64,000 nucleotides of DNA from SpSt-28 sp044343155 (GTDB lineage Archaea > Aenigmatarchaeota > Aenigmatarchaeia > CG10238-14 > SpSt-28): NCBI GenBank assembly GCA_044343155.1, contig JAVZSS010000001.1, positions 1 through 64,000 of the forward strand. Reading direction: 5' to 3'. Position numbers and translations under genes: made by a program. The notes under the pieces are model-generated. The model was not told where the DNA came from, did no database searches, and saw only the letters and a program-made list of their open reading frames with translations. Below are positions 8,796-17,916 of this stretch, piece by piece; within the stretch, counting starts at the first letter, position 1, and every line of letters begins with the position of its first letter.

Positions 8796-9542
8796 ATGAA
8801 AGTTATTATTCTTGCCGGCGGTTTTGGTCAAAGATTAAAACCAATAAGTGAGTTCTTACCAAAAACTTTGTTACCAGTTAATGGTAAACCTCTTTTAGAT
8901 TATATAATCTATAAGATAGAAGAAATAGAAGATATAGATGAAATAATAATATCTACAAACAAGTATTTTGAAAATCACTTTAATTACTGGATAGAAAAAT
9001 ACAACGGAAATAAAAAAATCTTGCTTGTAGTTGAACCTTCCCTTAAAGAAGAAGAAAAATTGGGTGCTATAGGTGGTTTAAATTATGCTTTGAAGACTTT
9101 AAATATTGAAGATGATATACTTGTAATTGCAAGTGATAACTTTTTAGATGTTAACCTTAAAGATATGGTCTATCTATTCAAAAAAGAAAGAAAGATTATA
9201 ATTGGTGTTTATGAAATTATTAAAGATGATCCTTCTAGATTTGGAATAGTATTAATGCAAAACAATGTCATCATAGATTTTCAAGAAAAACCTAAAGAAC
9301 CTAAAAGTAGATTAGTTTCAACTGGATGTTACATAATACCTAAGGAAAAAATTAAGCTCATAGAAGATTATATAAACTCAAAAATGAATCCAGATGCATT
9401 GGGTTATTTCTTTGAGTGGATAGTAAAGAAAGAAACTGTTTTAGGTTTTAAATTTGATGGAATTTGGTTTGATATTGGAACTGTAGATGCGTATAAAGAG
9501 TTAGACAGATTAGTTAGAGGTGGTTTTATTAAGCATATTTAA
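8796..9542 (+). CDS. Sugar-phosphate nucleotidyltransferase
   Basis: The enzyme makes an NDP-sugar from an NTP and a sugar 1-phosphate. The 248-aa protein has the signature AGGFGQRLKPISEFLPKTLLPV near the N-terminus and the conserved FDGIWFDIGTVDAY at the C-terminus. It lacks the left-handed beta-helix of bifunctional GlmU-like enzymes. Together with the following hexomutase and glycogen synthase it probably provides ADP- or UDP-glucose for alpha-glucan synthesis; a mannose-1-phosphate substrate is the alternative. Its end overlaps the next gene by 23 nt. Confidence 0.88.
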   Translation: MKVIILAGGFGQRLKPISEFLPKTLLPVNGKPLLDYIIYKIEEIEDIDEIIISTNKYFENHFNYWIEKYNGNKKILLVVEPSLKEEEKLGAIGGLNYALKTLNIEDDILVIASDNFLDVNLKDMVYLFKKERKIIIGVYEIIKDDPSRFGIVLMQNNVIIDFQEKPKEPKSRLVSTGCYIIPKEKIKLIEDYINSKMNPDALGYFFEWIVKKETVLGFKFDGIWFDIGTVDAYKELDRLVRGGFIKHI

Positions 9543-10860
9543 GCAATACGATATTAGAGGTGTTTATCCGAAAGAAATAAATGAAAAAATTTTTTACAAG
9601 TTAGCTAAAGCTTGTAGTAAATATTTTGAAGGTAAAACCGCTTTAATTGGTTGTGATGGTAGATTGTCTAGCCTAAATTTAAAAAATAGTGTCATTCAAG
9701 CTCTTCTAGATGATGGTATAGAAGTTTATGATGTAGGTCTTGTTTCTACTTCAACTTTCAATTTTTTAATTTCTCTTAAGAAATTTGACTTTGGTATTCA
9801 AATAACAGCATCCCACAATCCAAAGGATTATAATGGCATGAAAATTTATGATAATAATGGAAACTCTATAGGTTTGGGGTTTGGCTTAGAAAAAATTAAA
9901 GAAATATTCGAAAATGAAAAATTTAATAGAAACAAAATTGGTGGAAAACTTGTCAATGGCGATTTTCTAAAAAAGCTTCACATAGATTTTTTAATCAAAA
10001 AGGCTGTTAAAAGTGATGTTAAATTTGCTTTAGATTTTTCAAATGGAGTTGGTAGCATAGTACTTAAAGAAGTTTTAAATAATAACTACAATTTTATTTC
10101 AATAAATGAAAAAATTGATGGTAATTTTCCTTCCCATTCTCCAGAACCAAGTGAAGAAAGTTTATCAGAACTTAGAAATATAGTCAAAATTAAAAATTTG
10201 GATTTTGGAGCATGTTTTGATGGAGATGCTGATAGAATAGTTTTTGTCGATGATAAAGGAAATATTATTAGAGGTGATCAAATCCTATATCTATTTTCTT
10301 ATCATTTAAATGCTAAAAAAATAGTTTGTGAAGTTTCTTTTCCTCCCAAATTTTCAAAATTTTTAAAATCTTTAGGAAAGGAAATATACGAAACCAAAGT
10401 TGGTAGAACATTCATAATAAATAAAATGAGAGAAGTTGATGCTGATGTTGGTGGAGAAATATCATCCCATTTTTATTTTAAAGAAACAAACTTTATGGAA
10501 GATGCCTTCTATTCTTTACTCATTTTAATTAGCATTTTAGAAAAAGAAAAGAAAAAACTTAGCGAGATTTTAAAAGATTATACCTTGGGTAAATTTATTA
10601 ATTATAAAATTGAAGTTGATGAAGATAAAAAATATACAATAATCGAAAAACTTAAAGAGGAATTTAGAAAAGATTATGAAGTTTTAGAAATTGATGGTAT
10701 TAAAGTCATAATTTCTGATGAAGATTGGTTTCTAATAAGAGCTTCTAATACTGAGCCTGTAATAAGAATTTATATTGAATCTTTAGAGGAGAAAAAAATT
10801 GAAGAATATAGAAAAATAATTGACAACTATATAAAAAGCTTCGCATCTAATTTAAAGTAA
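9520..10860 (+). CDS. Phosphoglucomutase/phosphomannomutase
   Basis: The enzyme interconverts hexose 6-phosphate and 1-phosphate. The 446-aa protein has all four family motifs: YDIRGVYP at the start, phosphoserine loop TASHNPKDYNG, metal loop DGDADRIVFVD, and phosphate loop RASNTEPVIRI. The sugar loop reads GGEISSHFYF (GGExSGHxxF is usual). The start is a GTG inside the preceding gene; no ATG is available before the conserved YDIRG, so coupled translation is likely. Confidence 0.93.
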   Translation: MVLLSIFKQYDIRGVYPKEINEKIFYKLAKACSKYFEGKTALIGCDGRLSSLNLKNSVIQALLDDGIEVYDVGLVSTSTFNFLISLKKFDFGIQITASHNPKDYNGMKIYDNNGNSIGLGFGLEKIKEIFENEKFNRNKIGGKLVNGDFLKKLHIDFLIKKAVKSDVKFALDFSNGVGSIVLKEVLNNNYNFISINEKIDGNFPSHSPEPSEESLSELRNIVKIKNLDFGACFDGDADRIVFVDDKGNIIRGDQILYLFSYHLNAKKIVCEVSFPPKFSKFLKSLGKEIYETKVGRTFIINKMREVDADVGGEISSHFYFKETNFMEDAFYSLLILISILEKEKKKLSEILKDYTLGKFINYKIEVDEDKKYTIIEKLKEEFRKDYEVLEIDGIKVIISDEDWFLIRASNTEPVIRIYIESLEEKKIEEYRKIIDNYIKSFASNLK

Positions 10861-10877
10861 AAAAATATACCAAATTA

Positions 10878-12362
10878 ATGGAAGAAATTAAAGATAGAAA
10901 AATCCTTTTCGTAACTCCTGAACTAAAAACATTCAAATCTAGGGCTGGAGGATTAGGACAAGTAGCTGAAGAGTTGGTTAAGGCTTTTGGTGAACTAAAT
11001 TTAAATTTACATGTGGTGTCTTGCTTGTATAAATATACAATAATAGATAGCTACAAGAAAGAAAACGACTTCAGCGATTTAAATCTAGAAGTTATTGATA
11101 GAATAAAAATAAAAATTGATAAAGAATATGAAGCAACTATATACAAAACTAAAAAATATGGGATTAACTTTTACTTTTTATATAATGATGAATTGACAGA
11201 AGGATTGTATATTGGAGATTTATTAAAATTTGCTATATTTCTAGGTAAAGGAACTGTTGAAATCATGAAAAAAATTAATTTGATTCCTGATATTATTCAC
11301 TTACATGATGCCTTAACTTCTTTGGTTCTTTTCTATTCTAAGTATGATCCATCTTATTCTGAGTTTAAAAAATGTAAATTTGTGTTTACAATACATAATG
11401 CTGGATACGCTTACCAACAAATTTATCCTGTAGATAGAATAAATCTAATAAATCTTCCTCCATTTGAATTAAAAAAGCTAATATGGAATGGTAACATAAA
11501 TTTACTTTATGGAGGAGTAGAAAATAGCGATTTAGTTAATACTGTTAGTGAAGATTATGCTATAAATTTAAAGGTTAATGGAGAAGGACTTAAAGACGTT
11601 TTTGAAAGAAAGAACGTTTTTGGTATAATAAATGGAATTGATATAGATTATTGGAGAGACCCTTACTATAAAAATGCTACAAAAGAAAACATACTTAATT
11701 TGAAACTTGAGAAGAAAATGGAACTAATAAATGAAATAAAGATTAGAACAGGAAAGAAACTTGATATAAATAAAATAATTGCTATTATGCCAAGAAGATT
11801 AAGTAGCCAAAAAGGTTTTGACACATTAATGCCAATTATGGAAAAACTTCATAATGATTTAGGAATTCAATTTATTGTTCTTGGTGTTGCCCATCCAAAT
11901 GATGAAATTGGACACCAATGGGCAAATTACTTTTACGAACTTCACAATAAGTTACCTGGCTTTGTATTTATTTATTCTTTTGACGAAAATCTAGCAAAAC
12001 TTATGTATGCAGGAGCAGATATAATACTATATCCATCTTTACCAAATAAAGAACCATGTGGAACAGGATATATGATGGCTCTAGTAAATGGTACTCCAGT
12101 TGTAGGAACAAAAACTGGTGGATTAGCTGAAGTTATAAAAGAGTTTGATGAAACAACCCTAGAAGGAAATGGTTTCTTAATTTGGAAAGAAGAATATTCT
12201 ACAGAAACGTTTTTAAGAAAAATTGAAAAAGCGAGAAGGATATTTGAAGATAGAGAAAAATGGAAATCTTTAGTTTGGAATGCATTTAAAACTGAGGTTG
12301 ATATAAAGAGTTGCGCTATTGAATATATTAAAAGAGTTTATTTACCTGTACTAAAAATTTAA
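10878..12362 (+). CDS. glgA: Glycogen synthase (GT5)
   Basis: The enzyme elongates alpha-1,4-glucan from an NDP-glucose. The 494-aa GT-B protein has the N-terminal glucan/nucleotide loop in the form KSRAGGLGQVAEEL, the interdomain PRRLSSQKGFDTL, and the acceptor motif YPSLPNKEPCGTGYMMAL followed by TKTGGLAEV. It is preceded by the nucleotidyltransferase and hexomutase and followed after 1 nt by a GT4 gene. As I recall, a similar pair occurs in Methanocaldococcus. Confidence 0.93.
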   Translation: MEEIKDRKILFVTPELKTFKSRAGGLGQVAEELVKAFGELNLNLHVVSCLYKYTIIDSYKKENDFSDLNLEVIDRIKIKIDKEYEATIYKTKKYGINFYFLYNDELTEGLYIGDLLKFAIFLGKGTVEIMKKINLIPDIIHLHDALTSLVLFYSKYDPSYSEFKKCKFVFTIHNAGYAYQQIYPVDRINLINLPPFELKKLIWNGNINLLYGGVENSDLVNTVSEDYAINLKVNGEGLKDVFERKNVFGIINGIDIDYWRDPYYKNATKENILNLKLEKKMELINEIKIRTGKKLDINKIIAIMPRRLSSQKGFDTLMPIMEKLHNDLGIQFIVLGVAHPNDEIGHQWANYFYELHNKLPGFVFIYSFDENLAKLMYAGADIILYPSLPNKEPCGTGYMMALVNGTPVVGTKTGGLAEVIKEFDETTLEGNGFLIWKEEYSTETFLRKIEKARRIFEDREKWKSLVWNAFKTEVDIKSCAIEYIKRVYLPVLKI

Positions 12363-12363
12363 A

Positions 12364-13599
12364 ATGAAAATAGCATTTTTTTGTTGGGAATTTTGGCCTA
12401 GATTGGTAGGTGGATTAGGGACTTATGCAATAGAAATCACAAAAAAGTTTGTTGAAATGGGAAACGAAGTTGTTGTTTTTACATTAAACGATGGAAACTA
12501 TCCTACAAAAGATTATTGGAATAATGTAGAAATTCATAGACCATTGATATTAGACAGTAGTGATACTTTTCCACTATTTGTCAAAGAAGATCTAAAAAGA
12601 TGGGGGCATCATCTTAGATTTTTTTCAGATATCTATTCATATAATTATCTCTCTGCTTCAAAACTTTTAAACCAAATAATAAAAAAAGAAGGTAGAAAAT
12701 TTGATATAATTTCTTTTCATGATTGGCTATCTTCTTTTGCTGGCATAATGCTTAAGAAAAACTCTAATTTACCAGCGGTTTTTCATATTCATTCTTTAGA
12801 AGAACAAAGAAATATGGGTGGTGGCTCAGATACAATTAAAGAAATAGAAAGAGAAGCTGCCAAGGTTGCAGATAAAATAATAACTGTTTCATATTCAATG
12901 AAAGATTTTCTTATAAATGTTGGATATCCTAAAGAAAAGATAAATGTTGTTTATAATGGAATAGATACAGAAAAATATAATCCCAAAAATGTAAATTGGT
13001 CTTTGGTAGAGAATCTAAAGAAAAAATATAACATAAATAATGAGAAAGTTGTTTTTTTCATAGGAAGATTAACTTGGATAAAAGGAATATTTAATTTAAT
13101 AAAAGCCATTCCTATTGTTATTGAAAAACACAAAGATGTAAAGTTTATAATTTTGGGTAAAGGTGAAAATTATTTGGATTTAATTCATTTAGCACAATCT
13201 TTAAACATTAGTAAATATTTGGAAATTAGATCAGAATGGGTTAGTGAAGAAGAAAGAATAGCTCATTATGCTTTGGCTGACGTTTGTGTTTTTCCGAGTA
13301 TAAGTGAACCGTTTGGTATAGTTAGTATAGAAGCTATGGCTATGGAAAGACCAGTTATTGTTGGTGCTAGAGGTGTTTCTGGATTAAGAGAACAAGTAAT
13401 TCCTGATGGTGAAAATAAATGTGGATTACATATAAATGGTGAAGATCCGAACGATATTGCTTGGGGAATAAATGTAGTTTTAGATAATCTAGAAGAGGCT
13501 AAAAAATGGGGTAAAAATGGAAGAAAAAGGGTAATAGAAAATTTTACAATAGAAAAGACTGCAAAAGAAACTTTAAAAATTTATGAGTCTTTGCTATAA
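12364..13599 (+). CDS. GT4-family glycosyltransferase
   Basis: This 411-aa GT-B enzyme has the N-terminal GGLGTYAIEITKKF loop, a FIGRLTWIKGIFNL strand, and the E-x7-E motif in SEPFGIVSIEAMAMERPV. The donor and acceptor are not readable, but the position right after glgA suggests a role in alpha-glucan synthesis or a related polysaccharide. It resembles the GT4 at 61982-63151 in layout, so the two may be paralogues with related substrates. Confidence 0.9.
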   Translation: MKIAFFCWEFWPRLVGGLGTYAIEITKKFVEMGNEVVVFTLNDGNYPTKDYWNNVEIHRPLILDSSDTFPLFVKEDLKRWGHHLRFFSDIYSYNYLSASKLLNQIIKKEGRKFDIISFHDWLSSFAGIMLKKNSNLPAVFHIHSLEEQRNMGGGSDTIKEIEREAAKVADKIITVSYSMKDFLINVGYPKEKINVVYNGIDTEKYNPKNVNWSLVENLKKKYNINNEKVVFFIGRLTWIKGIFNLIKAIPIVIEKHKDVKFIILGKGENYLDLIHLAQSLNISKYLEIRSEWVSEEERIAHYALADVCVFPSISEPFGIVSIEAMAMERPVIVGARGVSGLREQVIPDGENKCGLHINGEDPNDIAWGINVVLDNLEEAKKWGKNGRKRVIENFTIEKTAKETLKIYESLL

Positions 13600-13626
13600 A
13601 TTTATTTTAAAAATACAAGAAAAACT

Positions 13627-14400
13627 ATGATAATTGGTATTGTTTCTGGCAAAGGAGGGGTTGGCAAAACAACTATTGCTTCTAATTTAAGCTATTATCT
13701 TTCTCTTTTTGGAAAAAGAGTAACTCTAATAGATTGTAATATAACAACATCTCATTTAAACTTTAACTTTGGCATCTTTGCTCCAGAAGTTACATTGAAT
13801 AATATACTAAGAGGAGAAAACGATATAAATGAAGCAATCTACAGATATAAAAATCTTAACATTATTCCAGCTTCTTTACGTTTAGAGGATTTAAATTACA
13901 TAGATTTATTAGGATTAAAAAATTTAGTTAGAAAGATAGATGCAGATTATGTTATACTTGATTCAGCCCCAGGATTTGGAAGAGAAGCTATTTCAGTTTT
14001 GAATTCGGTAGATACAGTCATTTTTGTGACTTTACCTTTTTTAAGTTCTGTAGCAGATGTAATTAGAGCAAAAAAAATCTTGGAAGAATTCAACATATTT
14101 CCTCTTGGAATTATAGTAAATATGGTAAGAGGTAAAAGATATGAATTAAAGAGGGGGGAAATCGAAGCTTTAACAAAAATTAAAGTTCTAGGAGAAATAC
14201 CATATGACGAAAACGTAGAAATCGCTTTATCTTTAGGAAAACCTTTTATTGAATTATATCCAAATTCTCCGGCAAGTATTTCATTAAAAAGAATATGTAG
14301 TAACATATTTGGTACTCCAATTGAAGAAAAAAAATTGAATTTTTTGGAAAGATTCTATGAAAAATTTAGAAATATATCAAACAAAATTAGAATTATTTAG
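13627..14400 (+). CDS. MinD/ParA-family ATPase
   Basis: The deviant Walker A SGKGGVGKTTIASNL is at residues 7-21, followed by LIDCNITTSHLNF and an YVILDSAPGFGRE switch region, typical of archaeal MinD-like ATPases. The 257-aa protein ends with a basic, partly helical tail (FYEKFRNISNKIRII) that could bind membrane as in MinD, an inference. No MinE-like or ParB-like partner lies next to it. The end overlaps the convergent alkyladenine glycosylase gene by 8 nt. Confidence 0.9.
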   Translation: MIIGIVSGKGGVGKTTIASNLSYYLSLFGKRVTLIDCNITTSHLNFNFGIFAPEVTLNNILRGENDINEAIYRYKNLNIIPASLRLEDLNYIDLLGLKNLVRKIDADYVILDSAPGFGREAISVLNSVDTVIFVTLPFLSSVADVIRAKKILEEFNIFPLGIIVNMVRGKRYELKRGEIEALTKIKVLGEIPYDENVEIALSLGKPFIELYPNSPASISLKRICSNIFGTPIEEKKLNFLERFYEKFRNISNKIRII

Positions 14401-14947
14401 AAACGAAAAAATTGTTTTTTGCAAAGAATCTCAAATTTTTACTTAAATCCTTTCTTACACCTATTCTTTTAGAACTTCCAATTTCATAAGAAATTCCTCT
14501 ATCTTCAATCCAAATATTACTTTTTTCTCCAAGAATTTTCCCATTTAAAGATTTATCAATTCTCAATGTTTTTGTTAACCTTCCCGGACCACTAAACATT
14601 TTTTTCAATTCTTTATTATCAAAATCTTTCAAAATACTACCAATTGGTTCTATTGCCCTAATCAAAACTGCCCCGATTTCATTTTTTTCATGGGCTACTA
14701 TATTAAACATCCAATATTTATGAACATTGTATATGAAAATTTTACCCGGCTCTTCCCACATTACTTTGTTATAATTTTTAATGCCGTTGTAAGCCCTAGA
14801 TGCTGGATCTTTAAGTCCAAAATATGCCTCAGTTTCAACTATTATTCCCTCTATAAAGTTATCATCTATTTTTCTAATCAATACCTTGCCAATAAGTTCT
14901 TTAGCAACTAAATCCGTTTTTCTTTCAAAGAATTTTAATTCAATCAT
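14393..14947 (-). CDS. 3-methyladenine DNA glycosylase (AAG/MPG family)
   Basis: The enzyme excises alkylated and deaminated purines for base-excision repair. The 184-aa protein has the family core VAKELIGKVL at the start, IVETEAYFGLKDPASRAYNG with the general-base Glu, IYNVHKYWMFNIV, GAVLIRAIEPI, and SGPGRLTKTLRID. It is the last gene of the minus-strand operon led by yjbQ and Hef, a repair-themed context. Confidence 0.93.
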   Translation of the reverse strand: MIELKFFERKTDLVAKELIGKVLIRKIDDNFIEGIIVETEAYFGLKDPASRAYNGIKNYNKVMWEEPGKIFIYNVHKYWMFNIVAHEKNEIGAVLIRAIEPIGSILKDFDNKELKKMFSGPGRLTKTLRIDKSLNGKILGEKSNIWIEDRGISYEIGSSKRIGVRKDLSKNLRFFAKNNFFVSK

Positions 14948-14952
14948 AAATT

Positions 14953-16383
14953 TTATTCTAGTATTATTGGTCTTATCTTTTCTTTACTTAATTCTTCAAG
15001 CTGTTTTATCTTCGCTTCCAAAAAACTAATTTTGTTCGTAATATTTTGAATTATATTTTCTGGAATAAGCTTATTCTTAGTTTCATCTAAAACTCTTTTA
15101 ATATCTTCAATATCCTTTTTAATAAAGTTTACCTCCTCTTTTGTTGAATAACTTGAGCTATCTTTCTTAAATTTCTCAATTTCTGTTAAAGCCTTTTTAA
15201 CATCTGCTACAAGATTAGAAAAATCTTCAACTCTAACATAATTATTCAAGTTAAACTCTTCTTTAATCTTACTTAAATCATATATTTTGTTATCTAAAGT
15301 ACTCAACCCCTTCATTAATACGTTGATGTCAACAATAACTTTATTTATCTGTTTCTCACCATTCTCTAATCTATTTTTAATTTCTGTAAGCTCCTTTTCA
15401 AGTACATCAACTTTTTCTTTTTCTGCAGCACTACTTTTTATATCTTCTAAATTAGAAGTCAACTTTGCTATTATTCTCTTCACTTCTTCTAAATCATTTT
15501 TTGAAGAAAACAATGAAAGCTGGGTAGATATTAACTCGATATTTGATTTAATCTTACTCAAATCTCTATAAATTTCCTCAATCTTAGCTTCTATGATGGG
15601 AATCTCTTTTATTTTTTCTTTACTACCAGAAATGTTAGATATTAAAGAGATAATTTCTTGAGTCTTGTTTTCCATTTCTCCTTTAATTTCAATTACCCTA
15701 TTCAAAACTTCTTTTATTACATCTGGCTTTAATAATTGTACATCCGAAAAAATTCTTTCTAATTCCTTAGAAATAGATGATAAATTAATTTTCATCAATC
15801 CTACTTCATTTTCCAATTTAACAAAATCTGTAAGAAAAGATTCTGGTAATCTTTTATTTAACTCTTCTTCTATTTTTTTCTTAGTTTCTTCTAATTCTTC
15901 CAATTTCCTACTAACCTCTTGATTTGAAGAAAGAAAAGATAAAGAAATTTCTTCAAAATCTTTCTTTACTTCGTTCAATACTTTCTTAATATTTTCAACA
16001 TCCTCATTTAAATTACTAAACTTTTGTTTTTCATTCAAATAATCATCTTTTACTTTTTCTAAATCATTCAAAATTTGCATTATTTCAAATATTTTGTTCT
16101 CTATTACATTTATTCTTTCTTCATTTAATTTCTTATATTCTTCTATTTTGTTTTCAAACTCATAGCTAAATTCACTTTCAAACAAATTTTTTAACTCACT
16201 TAAAGAAGCGGTCTCTACTAAAAACAAATCTTCCAATTCTTCAACTTTATCTAAAAGCTCTTTAACATTTATACTTTCTATATTTTTTAAATTTTCTTTA
16301 ATTGAAGAAACTACCATCTCCAATTCAACTAGTCTTTTTTCCAATTCAAGAATTTTTATTTTAAGGTTGTTTTCTTCTACCAT
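14953..16383 (-). CDS. Long coiled-coil protein, unknown function
   Basis: The 476-aa product is almost entirely heptad-repeat coiled coil, rich in Glu, Lys, Leu, Ile and Ser, from about residue 5 to the end. No signal peptide, membrane segment, Walker motif or hinge is visible, so it is not an SMC or Rad50 protein. The start lies 23 nt inside the end of the archaeosortase-like gene and the alkyladenine glycosylase gene follows after 5 nt. I do not recognise a family. A structural or scaffolding role is the most that can be inferred. Confidence 0.7.
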   Translation of the reverse strand: MVEENNLKIKILELEKRLVELEMVVSSIKENLKNIESINVKELLDKVEELEDLFLVETASLSELKNLFESEFSYEFENKIEEYKKLNEERINVIENKIFEIMQILNDLEKVKDDYLNEKQKFSNLNEDVENIKKVLNEVKKDFEEISLSFLSSNQEVSRKLEELEETKKKIEEELNKRLPESFLTDFVKLENEVGLMKINLSSISKELERIFSDVQLLKPDVIKEVLNRVIEIKGEMENKTQEIISLISNISGSKEKIKEIPIIEAKIEEIYRDLSKIKSNIELISTQLSLFSSKNDLEEVKRIIAKLTSNLEDIKSSAAEKEKVDVLEKELTEIKNRLENGEKQINKVIVDINVLMKGLSTLDNKIYDLSKIKEEFNLNNYVRVEDFSNLVADVKKALTEIEKFKKDSSSYSTKEEVNFIKKDIEDIKRVLDETKNKLIPENIIQNITNKISFLEAKIKQLEELSKEKIRPIILE

Positions 16384-16912
16384 ATAATCTTCCTAATATA
16401 GTTAGTTCTTTACCAATATTATATTTTTGATTATAGATAAATAAAAACCAAAAAGCAAGAACATATATACCCATAAAATATCTCCAAAGAAATAAATGGA
16501 AAAAATTAAAATCGATATTGAGAATTATTGTTGAATATATTGTTATAAAAAGCCTTAACAAGTTAATAAAAATTGTGGCAGGTATTGCTATTAGTATGTA
16601 TTTATATTTATTTCTAAATTTAAGTGGTGTTGCAAAGATCAAAGCTAACAATATATACATACTTTTCCAGCCGGTAGAATCCCAAGAAATTTCAAAAATA
16701 CTATCATTTATTATTAAATAGTTTTCTTCTACAATAACATTTACTTTAATAAATGAAAAAAGAAAAGAAACCAATTTGGCTTGAAAAACTTTAAACGACA
16801 ATATTTCAAAATTATAAATAATTAATATATAAAACGGTATTAACAACAGAAGTAAAATAAAAATAAATTCAAAAAAAATAAATTCTACTTCAATTTTTCT
16901 TCTTCTATCCAT
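16361..16912 (-). CDS. Archaeosortase/exosortase-like membrane protein, catalytic Cys replaced by Ser
   Basis: The 183-aa protein has about five or six membrane helices. Its core matches archaeosortases, transpeptidases that process exported proteins at C-terminal sorting signals. Where the family has Cys-Thr-Gly before WKS, this protein reads DSTGWKSM with Ser at position 79 (codon TCT); the conserved Arg in INLLRLF (R120) and the FHLFLWR segment (H139, R144) remain. The substitution suggests an altered or inactive enzyme. Its start overlaps the end of DUF460 and its end overlaps the coiled-coil gene. Confidence 0.72.
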   Translation of the reverse strand: MDRRRKIEVEFIFFEFIFILLLLLIPFYILIIYNFEILSFKVFQAKLVSFLFSFIKVNVIVEENYLIINDSIFEISWDSTGWKSMYILLALIFATPLKFRNKYKYILIAIPATIFINLLRLFITIYSTIILNIDFNFFHLFLWRYFMGIYVLAFWFLFIYNQKYNIGKELTILGRLYGRRKQP

Positions 16913-17916
16913 TTTTTCAGTTCCTCCTTTAAAATTTCCTTCATCATTTTTTCAAATTTTGCTTTTTCTATTCCATAGATATCTTCAACCTTATACAAAT
17001 CTCCCTTTTTAACAAAAAATACTGGAAATTTAAATATTTCTTTATTTTTTATTTCAACCTCTGTAAACAAAGCCCTAATCCCAAAACCTTTAAGAAGAGA
17101 AAAAATTCTTTCATTATTAGAAAAAACAATTCTGTTTTCTAAGCCTATGTATTGATTGAATTCAAAAATATCAAAATTATCTAAATCTATAATTGGTAAT
17201 ATGTTTTTCCTTTCTAGTTCATAAATCTTTTTAAAAATATTAAAATATTTCTCAATTTTTAAAAACTTTTCTTTATATTCTAACAATTCTGAAAAAACAA
17301 AATTTATCCTTTTATAATAATTAAGTTCTTTTTCCAACTCTCTAATTCTTTTCTTTAATCTCAAATTTTCTTCAAAAAAATTGAATTGATGGACAACTTC
17401 TTCTTTTCTTTTATCTTCTACCTTTTCCTCAGTTTTGCTAATTAAATTATTTATTATACTAATCAAATTTTTTCCATAATCTCTAAAAAGCCTATAAACA
17501 ACTTCATCATAAAATTCCATTAAATTTTTCTTTTCTAAAAAAATTCTAATTGTATCTAGTCTTTTTCTAATTTTCTTATAAGCATAATAGGCTGCAGCAA
17601 CTGCATCTCTTTGATGCCCATCCTTCACTTCAACTCCAATTTTTCTAACTAAATCTTCCTTTTCTTCAACCAATAAATCCCTTTTTGGTCTAATTACTCT
17701 ACAACCAAAAGATGAAGCAATTTCTTTTATGCTTTTTGGAACTTTTTTTCTGTCTGTAGAAAAAATTATTGGCCTACCAAACTTTAAAATTTCACTAATT
17801 ATTTTTTCTCTATCTTCTCCTCTATACGTATTTAAAAAAATAACATTTCCAGATGTATCTAAAATAGCTATACCGACATTTAATCCAGAATCGTAGCCAA
17901 TAATCAAATTTTTCAA
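16885..17916 (-). CDS. DUF460 protein (COG2433-like, RNase H fold)
   Basis: The N-terminal about 130 residues form a RuvC/YqgF-like RNase H fold: IIGYDSGLNVGIAILD with the first acidic residue, then a distal DGHQRDAVAAAYYAY helix with the expected Asp pair. A coiled coil occupies about 165-230 and a C-terminal alpha/beta part follows. At 343 aa it is shorter than what I recall for DUF460 proteins. The start codon is a TTG directly after a GGTGAT site inside the end of the Hef nuclease gene. Function is unknown; the context points to nucleic-acid repair. Confidence 0.8.
   Translation of the reverse strand: MKNLIIGYDSGLNVGIAILDTSGNVIFLNTYRGEDREKIISEILKFGRPIIFSTDRKKVPKSIKEIASSFGCRVIRPKRDLLVEEKEDLVRKIGVEVKDGHQRDAVAAAYYAYKKIRKRLDTIRIFLEKKNLMEFYDEVVYRLFRDYGKNLISIINNLISKTEEKVEDKRKEEVVHQFNFFEENLRLKKRIRELEKELNYYKRINFVFSELLEYKEKFLKIEKYFNIFKKIYELERKNILPIIDLDNFDIFEFNQYIGLENRIVFSNNERIFSLLKGFGIRALFTEVEIKNKEIFKFPVFFVKKGDLYKVEDIYGIEKAKFEKMMKEILKEELKKWIEEEKLK

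Noticed and set aside
14953..16383. SMC or Rad50-like protein
   Set aside because: Coiled coil alone; there are no Walker A/B motifs, hinge or zinc hook.
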